From: Poa pratensis | Taxonomy: Eukaryota; Streptophyta; Magnoliopsida; Poales; Poaceae | Direction of reading: 5' to 3' | Assembly: GCA_947311845.1 (NCBI GenBank) | Contig: CAMZMU010000048.1 | Span: 26,569,391 to 26,633,390 of the forward strand | Length of the DNA stretch: 64,000 bases | Part shown: positions 54,001 to 63,972 of the stretch, piece by piece | Layout of the letters: every line of letters begins with the position of its first letter | How positions within the stretch are numbered: position 1 is the stretch's first letter | Position numbers and translations under genes: made by a program | The notes under the pieces: model-generated | Database searches by the model: none | Seen by the model: the letters and a program-made list of their open reading frames with translations, nothing else | What the model was told of the DNA's origin: nothing

Positions 54001-54619
54001 TCGAGGCGAAGGCTCTGTCAATTCTGGTCATCGTGGGCGAGGCACGGCCATTGCTCCAAGTATATCTGCGGCCGTGCAAATATAGCTCTTTCAACTCCGT
54101 GGCGGCGACGAAATTTCTAAATCTAGCCATCGTAGCTCTGTCCAAGTTGTCATTGTTCTTCTCGGAAGCGTGCAAGATCATGTTAAAATCCCCTAGAACC
54201 AGCCACGGCCCCGGACAGAGGCTGCGCCTCTCCATGAGCTGCTGTAGGAATTGCTCCTTGTCAGCGCTCGCCTGCGGTCCGTAGACCACCGTGATCCACC
54301 ACACATTGTTACCGCTGGAGTAAACTTCCCCCGTAATGGCGTGCTCGTCCAGCGCAATGTTTCGCACCTGGAGCACCGCCGAGTTCCACGCCAGTATAAT
54401 ACCACCTCTGGTTTGCACCGCCGGCAAGTACGCAAAGCCGTCGAAGGACGGACCTAGACATTGTGAGATTACAAAGCGATCTACAACAGCCATTTTTGTT
54501 TCCTGGAGGCAAACCAGGTTGACATGAATCGAGTCCATGAACACTCTCACAGCATCTCTCTTCGCGGGATCATTCAATCCGCGAGGGTTCCAGGTGCAAA
54601 TTTCGGGATTTAAATCCAT
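51035..54619 (-). CDS. LINE ORF2: APE endonuclease, reverse transcriptase, zf-RVT
   Basis: This 1194-residue polyprotein nicks target DNA and copies the element RNA by target-primed reverse transcription. The APE-type endonuclease occupies about residues 1-235: TWNPRGLND at the start, CLQETKM, WLVLGDFNMILH, RIDRAFASIDW, SDHSPLHL. Reverse transcriptase follows, about 440-760: IPKKPEAEVVGDYRPISLV, LDISRAFDSLSWAFL, GLRQGDPVSPQLFVLAM and the catalytic FADD box (about 686). A zf-RVT zinc-binding region lies near 1065 (CAVCLQRDETAEHILVQC). The frame has no stop and all catalytic motifs look intact, so recent retrotransposition is plausible. The start is ATG at 54619, 33 bases after the ORF1 stop. 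No RNase H domain was seen at the C-terminus. Confidence 0.95.
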   Translation of the reverse strand: MDLNPEICTWNPRGLNDPAKRDAVRVFMDSIHVNLVCLQETKMAVVDRFVISQCLGPSFDGFAYLPAVQTRGGIILAWNSAVLQVRNIALDEHAITGEVYSSGNNVWWITVVYGPQASADKEQFLQQLMERRSLCPGPWLVLGDFNMILHASEKNNDNLDRATMARFRNFVAATELKELYLHGRRYTWSNGRASPTMTRIDRAFASIDWELIFPDTYLQALSSSVSDHSPLHLSMNATARPKRRFKFELFWLKLEGFEDAVKEGWVCTSDSADPFLRLDNLFRNLARHLQSWADRKVGNVKLRIAIGNLIIHRLDIAQERRALTWEERWLRSTLKLAVLGLSSFERTMARQRARVRWIQEGDANTKLFHAIANGRRTKNFISAVRHEEEIITDQSRKEDVFFEVYNNLLGSINNREHSLNLEALGLPVHELHELGNIFTEEEVLAVIKELPPDRAPGPDGFIGAFYQRAWPLIKQELMAAVCKLYVGDGRNFGRLNRALITLIPKKPEAEVVGDYRPISLVHSFAKLFSKILANRLRPQMDKLVSCNQSAFIRGRNLHDNFILVRQLARKINKRRETGVLCKLDISRAFDSLSWAFLFEVLQRLGFPEMVLKWISISLRTASTKILVNGCPGRRILHARGLRQGDPVSPQLFVLAMEVFTRLIQQAEGAGLLAPIGNCTPVQRLSIFADDVVLFVKPNVEDLMVVRQLLSMFGEASGLKVNYLKSTATVIRGDLPTTNRVSEVLGCTIVEFPIKYLGLQLALRPLTKAEWQPMLDRASHLVPAWMRGLIGREGRLTLIKSVLSARPIHHLLVADAPAWLLTELERVFRAFLWEAKEEVSGGKCLVAWKNVCKPFEFGGLGIKDLKLQGLALRVRWQWLCRTDSSRAWSGLPMLKDTDAKSVFDNLVSIKNGDGKTVLFWSDRWIDNRSAREIAPLVHELVSTRCKNSRTVNEALTNNRWMEDVTEPLTPLAGQQWMDLWLAVEMVSRQEETADEFSWRWSRSGNYTAKSTYEMLCLGQTRFSLAEAIWRSRATLKVKVFTWLAVLHRIWTSDRRVRHGLQEHVDPCAVCLQRDETAEHILVQCPFARQIWHTCFTQLQVQVGIPEETSTLQPWWLSARQSVPSRDRRNLDTLICLICWSLWKHRNAWVFGDTRRQFTAVQLVSRILDEQRLWMMARRGTGGLGVVGEEETRFSE

Positions 54620-54652
54620 TGCAAGCCTGGAAACTCAAACCCCCCACACTAC

Positions 54653-57403
54653 TCACGCAGAGACGCTGATGCTTGTCTGCGCAGCACTCTCCAGTTGCTC
54701 CCGAGGCGGAACCACCTTGCCAAAGATCGATGCGATCACCCGCAGCTGGGGCTCTCTAAGAGGGGAATCGAACAAGGTACGGAGCTCATTCATTGCACGA
54801 TCATCTACTGTCAATTCTTCCGGCACAATTCCCAGCGTTTTCAGAAGAGCTGTTTCAGCCGCTGACGCCTTCTTCTTTGGCTTGGACGACGCCTCAGATG
54901 GCGTGGTCGATGGTGCGAACCTGACGCTGCGGCGGCGCGGCGTGAATGGCTCAGCAATGGAGGAAAGCTTCGTCGCTTCCACCGCCTTCAGGAGGGGTGG
55001 TGCGAGCGTCTTGAGGATGCCCGCGCAGAACGCTCTCATCCGCTCAATCGCCGCCGGGTCCTGCACCGCCGCGCCTGGCTCCGGCGAGGTGAGCCCAGTG
55101 ACGGCGGGAATCTCGGCTTGAGTCTGATCATGGGCCTCTGGCCCCTTGGAGCCCAGGCCCAGCCCTTGAGTCTCGCATGGGAGGCTTGCCTCCACCTCCG
55201 CTGGCAGGCCGGCATCTAGGAGCCCATGGGCCTCCCCCTGCAGCGCGTCGCCAGTATATGCGTCCGCCATGGGGCTCAAGGCATCCGTGCTGACCGACAA
55301 GGAGACTGCGACGTACCCGGCCTCGGATACCTGAGAGTACTGATCTTGCTCCTGGACGTGCTTTGCCCCACCAAGACCAGAATCGTCCTCGGCTGCGGCG
55401 GCAGTGCTGCTGCCCGTGTCTTCATCCGGCTGCGGCGCGCTTTCCTCTTCTGCAGCACCTGTGCCGCTGCTCTTGTCTTCATCCCGCTGCCGCTCGCTTT
55501 GCTCAGGAGAATCCGCTTTCGCGCTTTCCATCACCACTACTGGCTCGACAGCTGGATGGCTGCGTCTTCCGTACACCACCAACGGTGGGGAGGAGTTGGT
55601 GGTGATCCCGAGGCCTCCTGTGGTTGGGGGTACTGTCCTTGGCGCAGCTACCTTTTGCAGGCTCCTGTCTGCCCGATTTGAAATCCTGGGCCAAGTGCTT
55701 TGACTGGGTTGCCTCTGTCTTCTCCAACCGCCATCCTCCATTGGCGGGAGGCGCCAATCGGACGGCCTAGCAGCCACCTGACAGAACGATCTGCCGTTGA
55801 CGCCGTTAGCGCTTCCCAAACTTGCTTCCCCACGCCTGTCAGGGACCCCGGAACGCCACGGAACACGACGCGCCGTTCTACCGCCGCCGTGGCCGCCATG
55901 CCGGCCGGACTCCGGTAGACCGCTACTAGATGACACCATCGAGAACAGATGGTCATCTGGCCCTTCGTCCTCCTCAATACTGTCAACATGGATCAAGACC
56001 TTGTACTTCAGCAACTTGACCTCTGAAACCTCCCGCACCGCCGGAGCAGGTGATGGAGTTTCCACGGACAGCAACTCAACCGGCTCCGGGATTGCCAGCA
56101 TGCGCGCCGTAGGAATTCCCTCGGCACGCTCGGTCCAGGCTGAGACCTTGAACGCTGCCATGTTTGCCCGGGAAGCTGTCGCCGGCTCGATCGTCAGGCT
56201 GGAGCACGACGTACCCAACAGCTCCTCCGCAACCTCACGCTCCCAAGCATGAGCAGGGATCCCCTCCAAGACCAAATCCACACGGGTGCGCATGGTTTGG
56301 TGCACCGCCTGCGCCTGCCGGATCCACGGCCGGCAGAAGAGCGAGAACCCGCCATGATCAATTGACGGCCGTGCCATCACCGCTCTGCGATGCTCCGCCG
56401 AGGCCAGCACCAACAGAAAGTCCTCAGGGTAGTATTCGTGGACGGAGAACTCGCCCACCGGAATCCCCACCGCTGCCAGGGCCTCTCCGACTTGAGTCAC
56501 CGAAACGAGGGGCCGCTCCCCGCCCACGGACGCGACCACAGCGAATCGGAGCCTCTGCTCCAGATCCACCATGGCCGGCGTCCTCCGCACTACACAGAGC
56601 TGTGGTTCCAGGGACTCTTCCACCGGCACCACACTCTGCGTCTCTCTACGGTGGGCAGGAACAGCGTCCCAGCTCATCTCGGGGCTCGAAGCCGGCCGCC
56701 AGGCAGGGAAAGCTCGCGAATCACAGGGCGAGGGCGAGTGGCGTGGCGTAGGACGTGGCGTAGGACTGCCGCGCCGGGTGATCTTGGCCAGGGTTTCCCG
56801 CAGCAACTCCTCATCAGAAGCAGAGCTGCGCGGGCGCTTGCACTTGAACGACTCATGCCCTTCCTCGCCGCACCTGATGCAAACAACCTCGTTCGGGCAC
56901 TCCAGCTTGCTATGACCCTCCCGCAGACACTTGAAGCACCTGCCGAACATCTCCGGCGCCACCGGCCGCCGGAAGGACGGCCCAGCTTCCTCCTGCGCCA
57001 CCTTGCGCCTGCGCCACATCGAGCGCTTGGACGGCTTTGGCTGTAGCCAGGTCCGCTCCTCCTGGGGCCCGACAGCCCCCTGCGCCGCCGCCGCCTGGGG
57101 TCCGACCGCCCCCTGCGCCGCCGCCACGACGTGCGCCTCCTGCACCGCCTCACCACGCCGGGACGTCGCCGAAGACTCCGAGGACCCGGAGAGCTCCAGC
57201 CCCGAGACAATCGGCCTTGCGGAGGACGAAACAGAGCCGGGGCTGCCGCCCGCGCTCGGGGTCGTCAAGAAAGGGGGACGGGGGGATGTGCACGCGCACC
57301 GAGGGGTGGCCGCCGGGGCCGGAGTGGCCGCCGCCGGGGGTTGGGTGGACGCCGAGGCCGGAGCAGCCGCCGGCGTGAGGGAGGGGCGCGTGGGAGAGCT
57401 CAT
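54653..57403 (-). CDS. LINE ORF1: Gag-like RNA-binding protein with zinc knuckles
   Basis: Predicted to coat the element RNA and form the transposition particle. The ATG at 57403-57401 (MSSPTRPSL) is chosen because the longer open frame to 57490 starts at a non-ATG codon. The 916 residues begin Pro/Ala-rich with short QGAVGPQ repeats (about 90-120), then two CCHC knuckles (CFKCLREGHSKLEC near 154, CIRCGEEGHESFKC near 172), then a DUF4283-like globular region (about 260-430, DLVLEGIPAHAWERE). The remaining half is low-complexity and acidic, with a basic RRRSVRFAP patch near 825. No stops. The gene is GC-rich throughout, unlike the flanks. Confidence 0.9.
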   Translation of the reverse strand: MSSPTRPSLTPAAAPASASTQPPAAATPAPAATPRCACTSPRPPFLTTPSAGGSPGSVSSSARPIVSGLELSGSSESSATSRRGEAVQEAHVVAAAQGAVGPQAAAAQGAVGPQEERTWLQPKPSKRSMWRRRKVAQEEAGPSFRRPVAPEMFGRCFKCLREGHSKLECPNEVVCIRCGEEGHESFKCKRPRSSASDEELLRETLAKITRRGSPTPRPTPRHSPSPCDSRAFPAWRPASSPEMSWDAVPAHRRETQSVVPVEESLEPQLCVVRRTPAMVDLEQRLRFAVVASVGGERPLVSVTQVGEALAAVGIPVGEFSVHEYYPEDFLLVLASAEHRRAVMARPSIDHGGFSLFCRPWIRQAQAVHQTMRTRVDLVLEGIPAHAWEREVAEELLGTSCSSLTIEPATASRANMAAFKVSAWTERAEGIPTARMLAIPEPVELLSVETPSPAPAVREVSEVKLLKYKVLIHVDSIEEDEGPDDHLFSMVSSSSGLPESGRHGGHGGGRTARRVPWRSGVPDRRGEASLGSANGVNGRSFCQVAARPSDWRLPPMEDGGWRRQRQPSQSTWPRISNRADRSLQKVAAPRTVPPTTGGLGITTNSSPPLVVYGRRSHPAVEPVVVMESAKADSPEQSERQRDEDKSSGTGAAEEESAPQPDEDTGSSTAAAAEDDSGLGGAKHVQEQDQYSQVSEAGYVAVSLSVSTDALSPMADAYTGDALQGEAHGLLDAGLPAEVEASLPCETQGLGLGSKGPEAHDQTQAEIPAVTGLTSPEPGAAVQDPAAIERMRAFCAGILKTLAPPLLKAVEATKLSSIAEPFTPRRRSVRFAPSTTPSEASSKPKKKASAAETALLKTLGIVPEELTVDDRAMNELRTLFDSPLREPQLRVIASIFGKVVPPREQLESAAQTSISVSA

Positions 57404-57440
57404 TTTTCCCCTTTCACTGATTGTGAATCGCCTGTGAACA

Positions 57441-58419
57441 CACGGAACAGAACAGAACAGAACAATTATGCAGGTGTTGATTGGCATCAAGAGGACAATT
57501 ATGCTGGTACCAGTTCAGTTTATTTCTGTAACAGTTATGATTTTTTTTATTGATCTCTCAAATTTGCTGTAGATCATTAACATAAGGTACTCACGGGCAA
57601 GTTTCGTGATTCATGGTTAATTGATGAAACTACCCTGAAACTTTGCGACATTAATGGACAAGGCAATGTTGACCCTCGATCTTTGTTACAACTATGCAGT
57701 TCTCGTCTCCTCGCTCGAGATTTTCATAGGGAAAACCATAGATTTGGGTCTCTCGGATCGGACAATGACGACGTCTCACGTCGGTATCCCTCCCGGGGGA
57801 TTGTCTTAGGAGCTAATGCTGGCCGGAGTGATCAAGAGGAGGTGCGGTGTGGCATATATTGCATCGCCGGAAGTGAGTCTCGGCGGCGTGGCGCATCGGG
57901 GTCTCGAGAGCGAACGGGTGCTGATGGACGTGTGCAGGGCGGTGGCGTTGCCTGGCATTGTAGCAGTGTTGACGAAAGCCCTCGCAAAATCGATGCATTG
58001 ATCCATGTCATGTAGATGGGTCAGTGAAGACGACGGTGACTTCTGGAACATGCACATGTGGTGTGCGCTGAGAGCCTCCTAGACCGGTTTGTGCTCCAGG
58101 CTCGCTGTTGAGCTGCTCGGTGAGGCCTTCGATCTTAGATAGCGGGGCATCATGTGAGGTATGGGTAATGGTCTGGGTCATGGACACCCCCATCATCAAG
58201 TAGGCCATGGTAATGGTCTGGGTCATGGACACCCCCATCATCAAGCTATTAGGTGTAGAGAGACTTCTCGCGTGGAATGGTGACTTTGGTCGATCATTGT
58301 ATTCTTTTGTCAGAGTTCATTGGAAAATAAAAAAATGATGTATGCATCTTTTGATGCAGAGGCTGGTGCTTTCAACTTCTTTTTTTGAAAAAACGTATTC
58401 CTATGTGGGAACAACAAAA
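57441..58419. other. Intergenic DNA upstream of LINE
   Basis: Starts with a GAACA pentamer run (57444-57468, four copies of CAGAA/GAACA). From 57680 to 58015 a GC-balanced block has short frames on both strands with no family resemblance. Holds the 45-bp-period duplication at 58164-58245. Confidence 0.4.
58164..58245. repeat. Tandem duplication, 37 bp repeated at 45-bp period
   Basis: GGTAATGGTCTGGGTCATGG then ACACCCCCATCATCAAG is found at 58164-58200 and identically at 58209-58245, separated by TAGGCCAT. Confidence 0.95.
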
Positions 58420-59310
58420 GGGGAAATGTTACACTTCTCACCAAAAAACTCTATTGCTGTGAATCGGTGCCGCGACATTGACCTATCCTCCATCTTCCCA
58501 GACTTTACGGTAGCCATCGCTTAGTTCCCAATCAAATAGCTGGGGTTACCCCTGTCCCTTGGTGGGATTCGGTGGATCTATCTTTGGCCCTTCAACGACA
58601 AATCATATTTGCGCTTAAACCCCTTGAAAGAAAAAATCATCTCTCATGCAGGTTGCACTATGCTCATTAGTCTGTTCTCCACTTTCCTACCGATATTCCT
58701 CCTCGTGACCCTCAAGGTGAATATATGTACTCTAAAGGATTTCGACAAGATCATGAAGGCACGGCTAGCTGTGGGCATACAAAGACACTGTTAGGGGGGT
58801 GGGGGTGGGGGGTGGGGGCAATGCAAAGTTAGCTGGTCCAAAGTTTGCCACCCTAAAGCTTTGGACGGTCTTGGATTTGTTGATCTGGGCAAGTTTGTTA
58901 GGGGGCTTGGCTACACTTGCTTTGGTATGACTGGGTGGCACCTGAAAAGGCTTGGGTTGGCATGGAAACACCGAACGATGAATTCGATACGCAACTCTTC
59001 AATGCTGCAACCAAGGTCACCATTGGAGATGGCAAGAGGTGACACCTCACCTCTTGACTCAGTGATACAAGCACTACACTCATGCTCAAGAGAGCGACGA
59101 AGCAAGGCATCCTCTTGAAGTTGCCGATGAGGGATCAACCACAGGACATCCATCCATGCAGATGGCATGGTGTCTTGTGATCCACCCTAGGTGGCAAGAT
59201 GCGTGTGCTTGTGTGGAAACTCTCAATGACTTCGACGAGACCCCTCGGCTGTTTGAATCAACTTCACGAAGAGCTCTGCCCATCTAATTACATGCTTGCT
59301 AGAGCAGGAG
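58420..59310 (+). pseudogene. Degenerate LINE ORF2 fragment
   Basis: Read on the plus strand with frame changes, the region gives LKEKIISHAGCTMLISLFST, then DFDKIMKARLAVGIQ, then GLGFVDLGKF-like and WYDWVAPEKAWVGME-like pieces, ending TKVTIGDGKR. This is the stretch between reverse transcriptase and zf-RVT of plant L1 ORF2, of a lineage other than the LINE at 51-57 kb. Stops and frameshifts are frequent. A G-rich run (58792-58818) interrupts it. Confidence 0.6.
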
Positions 59311-59469
59311 GAGAGATGGTACATGGGGAGCTCTATTACAAGGCCACGCCTTTCCCATGAACCTACCTATGCCTCCCGTTGATCACACACGCTCGACATC
59401 GGTCCAGCTTCAGCCGATGGTGGACATAATGGGAAACAAGCTATACGCATGGGGAGCTTCACTCCTAAG

Positions 59470-62398
59470 GAGCGTTTTGGTTACTGGTCGGTAACCGGAT
59501 ATCCCAAGCACCCCAGGAAATGGTCATACCGGGATTTTTTTTGAATTTTTTGAATTTTTACGAAAACTTTCAGTAAATGGTGAAACCAATTTTTTTTTGA
59601 ACTTTCAAATTTCGGTTTCAAATTCATTCGGTGAACGGTCAGGATTTTCCGGTAACCGCGGTAACCGGAAATTCTGACCCCCTCGCGATTTTTTTATATA
59701 CCGGTACCCAAAACCTTGCTCCTCAGACGTTGGGGGCGTCGAGTCTTGTCAAGACTATACTCGCGGCGATCCCGGTCTTGGCAATGATGTCTTTAGATCT
59801 CCCAGCCAAGAAGTTCGTGGGGATGAATAAGGTTTACCATGGCTTTCCTTGAGTGAAAACTGAAAAGAAAGGACGCGAACAGTGGTCACTGTCTCGTGGC
59901 TTTGAGCAAGGGTTTTTCCCCATGACGAGTATCCCTGTCTCGGCGCTCTGCTCACCCTCGGTTGGTGTGAGCGACACCAGCCACTATATGTCGGCACCAT
60001 CGTCTTTCTTGCCTTACTCGTTTTTTGAGCGACCAACTCTCGGTCCGTTTCCAAGTGTCCATGGCCGAATATATCTTCTCTCGATCTGTTTTCTTGTTAA
60101 GGAATTAGATCTGTTGATCATCTTGTAACGCTTCTGCAGTTTTATAATTGCAGTGTTGCTGTATGAGACTTTGATCTGTCGCCGTCTCTGAAGCAAGGAG
60201 CTGAGTTCCTCCTTTTGCCTGAAGTGGTTGAGCATGCATGCTTCGATGGAGTGGAGATCCATGCTTCGATGGAATATTTACTTTACTCGGAAGGAAACAA
60301 TGTTCTCGACTTGGATTGTATTATATCGTGGAAAAGGGTCAGGGTCATGAACTCGTGATTTTTTTTGCTCTGCGCTGTGCGTATGCATAACGTGTTGTGC
60401 TAATTAATGTGGTATACCCAACGGATAGCTAGCGCGTGTGCACTTTCTCCGGGAGGTAAGTGGTACTTAACTAACAAGTGTCAAGATAATATGCATGCAT
60501 GCAAGGTCTTTTGTCTATGAGTGCTCATGAAAATCCGTCCACAACGTTATCATGGAAAAAAAGATCCGTACATGCTGAAGAACAACTATTCTGAAGAACA
60601 AGCAAGAGTGCAACAACAAATATTATACAGCGCTGCACAATTCGATGTTCAAGAGGATCGATCGAGGCCAACACCACATGGATACATGCCTTGGGCGTTC
60701 CTTGATCAAAATCCGTATGTGGAAATTAGATTCTACCATATGTGTACACCTCTCACCATAATCATGTCCAAGGTTTTGGTTACCTGTAGGAATAATTTCC
60801 CGAGTGAGGTCGGGATTTCCGGTTACGGCGGTTACCGGAAAATCTCAACTGGTTACCGGATGAATTTCTCGAAATAGAATTTCGCCCCGCTTTATAAATA
60901 AAGCAACAACCACCCTACAGCCGACGATACAAATGCAACACCACAAAAGCTGGGCAGCAGCACACACAAGGCCAAAGAAAAAGAGAAAACAAAAGGAGAC
61001 AAAGGCGGCTCAACTACACTATGGTGACCCGCGACCGCTACGTCCTCCGAAGAAGTACCACCACGCTCCAAATGCCGAACTGTTGAGTACCAAGCAGCAC
61101 CTTCAAGAAGGAGAGCACGCGCTGCTGCCGGACCAGTAATGGTCCTAGGGATTCCCCCGGCACACAAGGAAGCGGACGGAGGGTAGCCACGACGCCCTTC
61201 AAGAAGGGAAGGTGCCACCCACAGGCGGCACCGTGTCGGTGCCGGCCGAGCCGACAAGGATTTATCCCGAACAACCCTGTCCGCAATCCCGAACAATTCG
61301 CAGCACATGAGCCTACGAGGACGAAGCCTCGCCACCACCCCACATACCGGCCACCAGCAAGCGACACCACGGATACGAAGCCACCATCGTAGTCTCACCG
61401 AAACTAGCTTCACGAGGTCTGCAAGGCGGAGAAGAGGAGTAACTTGAGTCGAGGTCAGCAGTACCGCGACCGCGCGGCAGGGAACTACCTCCACCGCCGG
61501 GGGCGGTAGTCGACCGGACGCGGCCGCGAGCACACCAGTCCCCTTAAGGTCCGGCCGGACCCAGCGGGTCCGTAAAGCCCCCTCGGGGGCACACCAGTCC
61601 TAATGGGGTCCAGCCGGTCCCAGAATGGGCCCGTAAAGCCCGCCACCACGCTGCAACAGGCCGGCCGCCGTCGCCGCTGATCTCCTACTCGGTCTACATC
61701 CCTATCATCTGCAGATCGCGCCGCGCGTCGGACAGGTTGGCCCGCCCCAACCCAGATTGGGCCTGAAGGGCCCAGATCTGGGCCGAGGGGCTCTACCGTC
61801 GCTGCCCCACTGCAGCCCGCCGCCCCGCTGTGATGCGCCGCCCACAGCACCACACGAGCGCCGCCGAGACACTACCCACCGGCCGGAGCCGACCTGCTTC
61901 CGCCCAGAGCGCACCGCCGCCGGTGAGCTGTCGCCCCGCGAGACTCTCTCCACGCACGCGGGTAGAGGATATCTGCCGCCGCCGGCACCGCCCGAGCCGC
62001 GCTCGGCGGCTTGCGCCGACGGCGGCGGGAGAGGAGAGGCGGAGGGAGAGTACCGGGCGGGAGAAAGTTGAGGCCGCGCCCGGCCGCCGCGGGGGCGGCG
62101 CGGACGCGGGAGGAAGGAGGGGGAGAGGAGGAAGGGAGGGGCGGCGTGGGCCGGCCTCCGCTGGTGGCGGCTAGGGTTGGGCGCGGGTGGCGGCTAGGGT
62201 TGGTCGCGGGAGGAAGACAAGTCGCGGGAGGAATTTGAAAACCTAAATCTAAAAATTTAAATTTTTTGGTTTCCAGTTTGACAATTGACCAAAAGTTTTC
62301 ATTAAAATTCAAAAATATCGAATTTATTATCCGGTATGACCATTTCACGGGGGTGCTCAGGACGGTAACCGGATATCCGAACCAGTAACCAAACGCTC
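59470..62398. mobile_element. Long-TIR DNA transposon with a nested insertion
   Basis: The left end GAGCGTTTTGGTTACTGG (59470) faces GAGCGTTTGGTTACTGG as complement of the right end (62398). Both arms continue with GGATATC, GAGCACCCC/AAGCACCCC, GAAATGGTCATACCGG, and further in GGATTTTCCGGTAACCG-type blocks paired with 60765-60880; the arms are about 270 bp each. The core (59740-60765) has no transposase. The right arm is split by the insertion at 60883-62230. No target duplication was found; long arms hint at Mutator-like, but this is undecided. Confidence 0.65.
60883..62230 (-). mobile_element. Non-autonomous retroposon nested in the TIR element
   Basis: A GC-rich insert of about 1.35 kb interrupts the right arm of the surrounding element. 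It is flanked by a 6-bp GAATTT repeat (60877-60882, 62231-62236). In minus orientation it begins with CCAACCCTAGCCGCC, like a transcribed leader, and ends TTTATTTATAAAGCGGGGCG. Overlapping frames (60892-61533 minus, 61872-62348 minus) have no recognised domain. Probably mobilised by LINE machinery; the boundary is supported by arm homology on both sides. Confidence 0.6.
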
Positions 62399-62630
62399 AT
62401 ACCCAAAAGGCAGAGGTAGATCACTCATTGTGTGCGTAGTTTCCGCCTGAACAAAATACTACTCCATCCGTCCTAGTTTGTAGGGTACAATCTCAAAACC
62501 AATTTGTCCCAAAACCTCCCACCTCTTAGGCACTATTTAATTTAATTTTCTCTCAATTATTGGTTGGTGTCTCTCCCCACCAATGCATGCAAGATTTTAG
62601 CTCCAATCAAATATCACTTAGGCAAAGAGA

Positions 62631-63300
62631 TTTTTTTTTTTGAATTTTTCCCACGTATATTCAAACGAAACCACATACAGCGTACATAGTAGAAATACAC
62701 GTACAGAATACGTAGAGGAAAAAGGACCAAGGATCGAAGACCACGCCCTCGCCGGCGTCGGAGTCGAAGACGACCATCTGCCGCCTCGCCGCAGTCAGGG
62801 AGATCTTTTCCCTATAGAAGACGCTGCCGTGCCCCTCCGCCGCGCCGCGCCGGAGTTGAAGACGATGAACGACCGGGCAGCGCCCCCCGGACCCAACCAT
62901 TCCTCTTTGCCGCAGCCGCCGTCGAAGCCGCCGCCGGAGGAGGTCGTAGAACTCGATCCGTCCGCCGCCAGATCCACCGCCGCCTCGGATCTGACGGAAA
63001 GCAAAAGATCACGAGCGCCACGCCGGGCCTCGGGATCCAGCCAGTCCAGCGCGAGGGGGAGGAGCTCCGAAGACCTCCGCCGCCGGAGAAGCACACGCCG
63101 GCACCAAAACCACCCGCCCGCAGCACCCACTCCTCCAGAGCGCCGCCGGCGAGAAACCCGCCCTACCCTACCGTAAAAACATGCCGGAGCCGGGGATCCC
63201 CCACCCTCCCGCCGCCGAAGCGGCCGGCGGAGGGGAGGAATCCCCCGACTCGCGGCGCGCACGGTGGATCGACGGCTCGCTCCAAAAATCGCCTTCCTTC
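62631..63300 (-). mobile_element. Possible poly(A) retroposon
   Basis: A T run at 62631-62641 on the plus strand is the tail of a minus-strand sequence ending TTTGAATATACGTGGGAAAA. Upstream (in minus sense) lies a GC-rich body without a recognised protein. The 5' end (about 63300) and target duplication were not found. Overlapping ORFs on both strands (62640-63176 plus, 62795-63439 minus) are not supported as genes. Confidence 0.4.
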
Positions 63301-63449
63301 CTCTTGCTACAGTAGCGGGGCGGGGAGGGGAAAGCGTCTGTGCTTGTGCCCTACAAAGACCGAGGTACTCGTACGTATAGTATACTAGATAGCACAGTGC
63401 GTGTGTCGAGGCGACGAAGACGTACGCCCAACTGCCCAAGAACCAAGCA

Positions 63450-63848
63450 TCAACACGTGCCAGTCGACAGCGGCGGCGCCGAGGCGCGATGCTGCCCCGC
63501 CGCGGGTGCCGCAGCTGCCGCCGTCCGCCTCGACGACGACGAGGCCAAGGCGGCCGGCCGGGGTTTCCCTGACGCGGTGCGCCTGAGCATCTGGCACATG
63601 CCCTCGGCGACGCGCTCCGCGGGGCCGCCGCGCCTGAGCATGCGGCAGAAGGCCATGTGCGCGCGCACGGCCTCCTCCATACCGGCTCGCTTGCGACCGG
63701 CCTCGTACTTGACGGACTCGGAGCACAGCCCGCAGAGCCACCGCCCGCCGAAGTAGCCCCTGACGCCGCCGACGTACTCTCCGGTGCACTCCTCCTCCAG
63801 CCCGCAGCACTCGCAGCTCACCACCGCCGCCGACTCCACCGCGTCCAT
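63450..63848 (-). CDS. DUF1677-family small cysteine-rich protein
   Basis: A single-exon gene of 132 residues; DUF1677 (PF07911) is a plant-specific family without an established biochemical role. The ATG at 63848 opens MDAVESAAVV, followed by the family cysteine pattern: CECCGLEEECTGEY (residues 12-25), GGVRGYFGGRWLCGLCSE (27-44), then a charged helix containing AVRAHMAFCRMLR (about 64-76). The C-terminal 45 residues are Ala/Ser/Pro-rich low complexity, ending GTC before TGA at 63450-63452. A slightly longer frame begins at a non-ATG codon upstream. The first exon composition is GC-rich as usual in grasses. A TATA box lies about 115 bp upstream. The frame is intact. Confidence 0.88.
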   Translation of the reverse strand: MDAVESAAVVSCECCGLEEECTGEYVGGVRGYFGGRWLCGLCSESVKYEAGRKRAGMEEAVRAHMAFCRMLRRGGPAERVAEGMCQMLRRTASGKPRPAALASSSSRRTAAAAAPAAGQHRASAPPLSTGTC

Positions 63849-63962
63849 GCCTTGGATCAACGTACCACGGCCACTTCTTTGGGAAGATCGATCTTGTCGA
63901 TGAAGAACTTGACGAGTAGTATGTGTTTTTGCGTTGTGCTTTGTATGTGCATCGGCAGGTTC

Positions 63963-63972
63963 ATTTATATAT
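63963..63972 (-). promoter_or_regulatory. TATA box of DUF1677 gene
   Basis: Minus strand ATATATAAAT, about 115 bp upstream of the ATG at 63848, which would put transcription start near 63930-63940 with a 5' UTR of roughly 85-90 bases. Confidence 0.6.

Larger units (their letters stand above)
50902..57440 (-). mobile_element. Apparently complete L1-type LINE with two intact ORFs
   Basis: The minus-strand element ends in a 14-base poly(A) tail (T run at 50902-50915) and extends at least to the ORF1 ATG at 57403, with a short 5' leader beyond (limit uncertain, about 57430-57480). ORF1 and ORF2 are separated by 33 bases. I could not find a target duplication around the poly(A) side and the 5' side. 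The element sits about 215 bp upstream of the start codon of the gene at 49295-50685, in the same orientation. Confidence 0.85.

Noticed and set aside
56164..57553. Long plus-strand ORFs opposite LINE ORF1
   Set aside because: They are antisense shadows of the GC-rich Gag-like gene; ORF1 has zinc knuckles and fits the ORF2 neighbour.
57441..57560. Target duplication for the LINE at its 5' side
   Set aside because: No stretch matches the sequence left of the poly(A) tract (CTGTTTATGGCTTC) beyond six or seven scattered bases.
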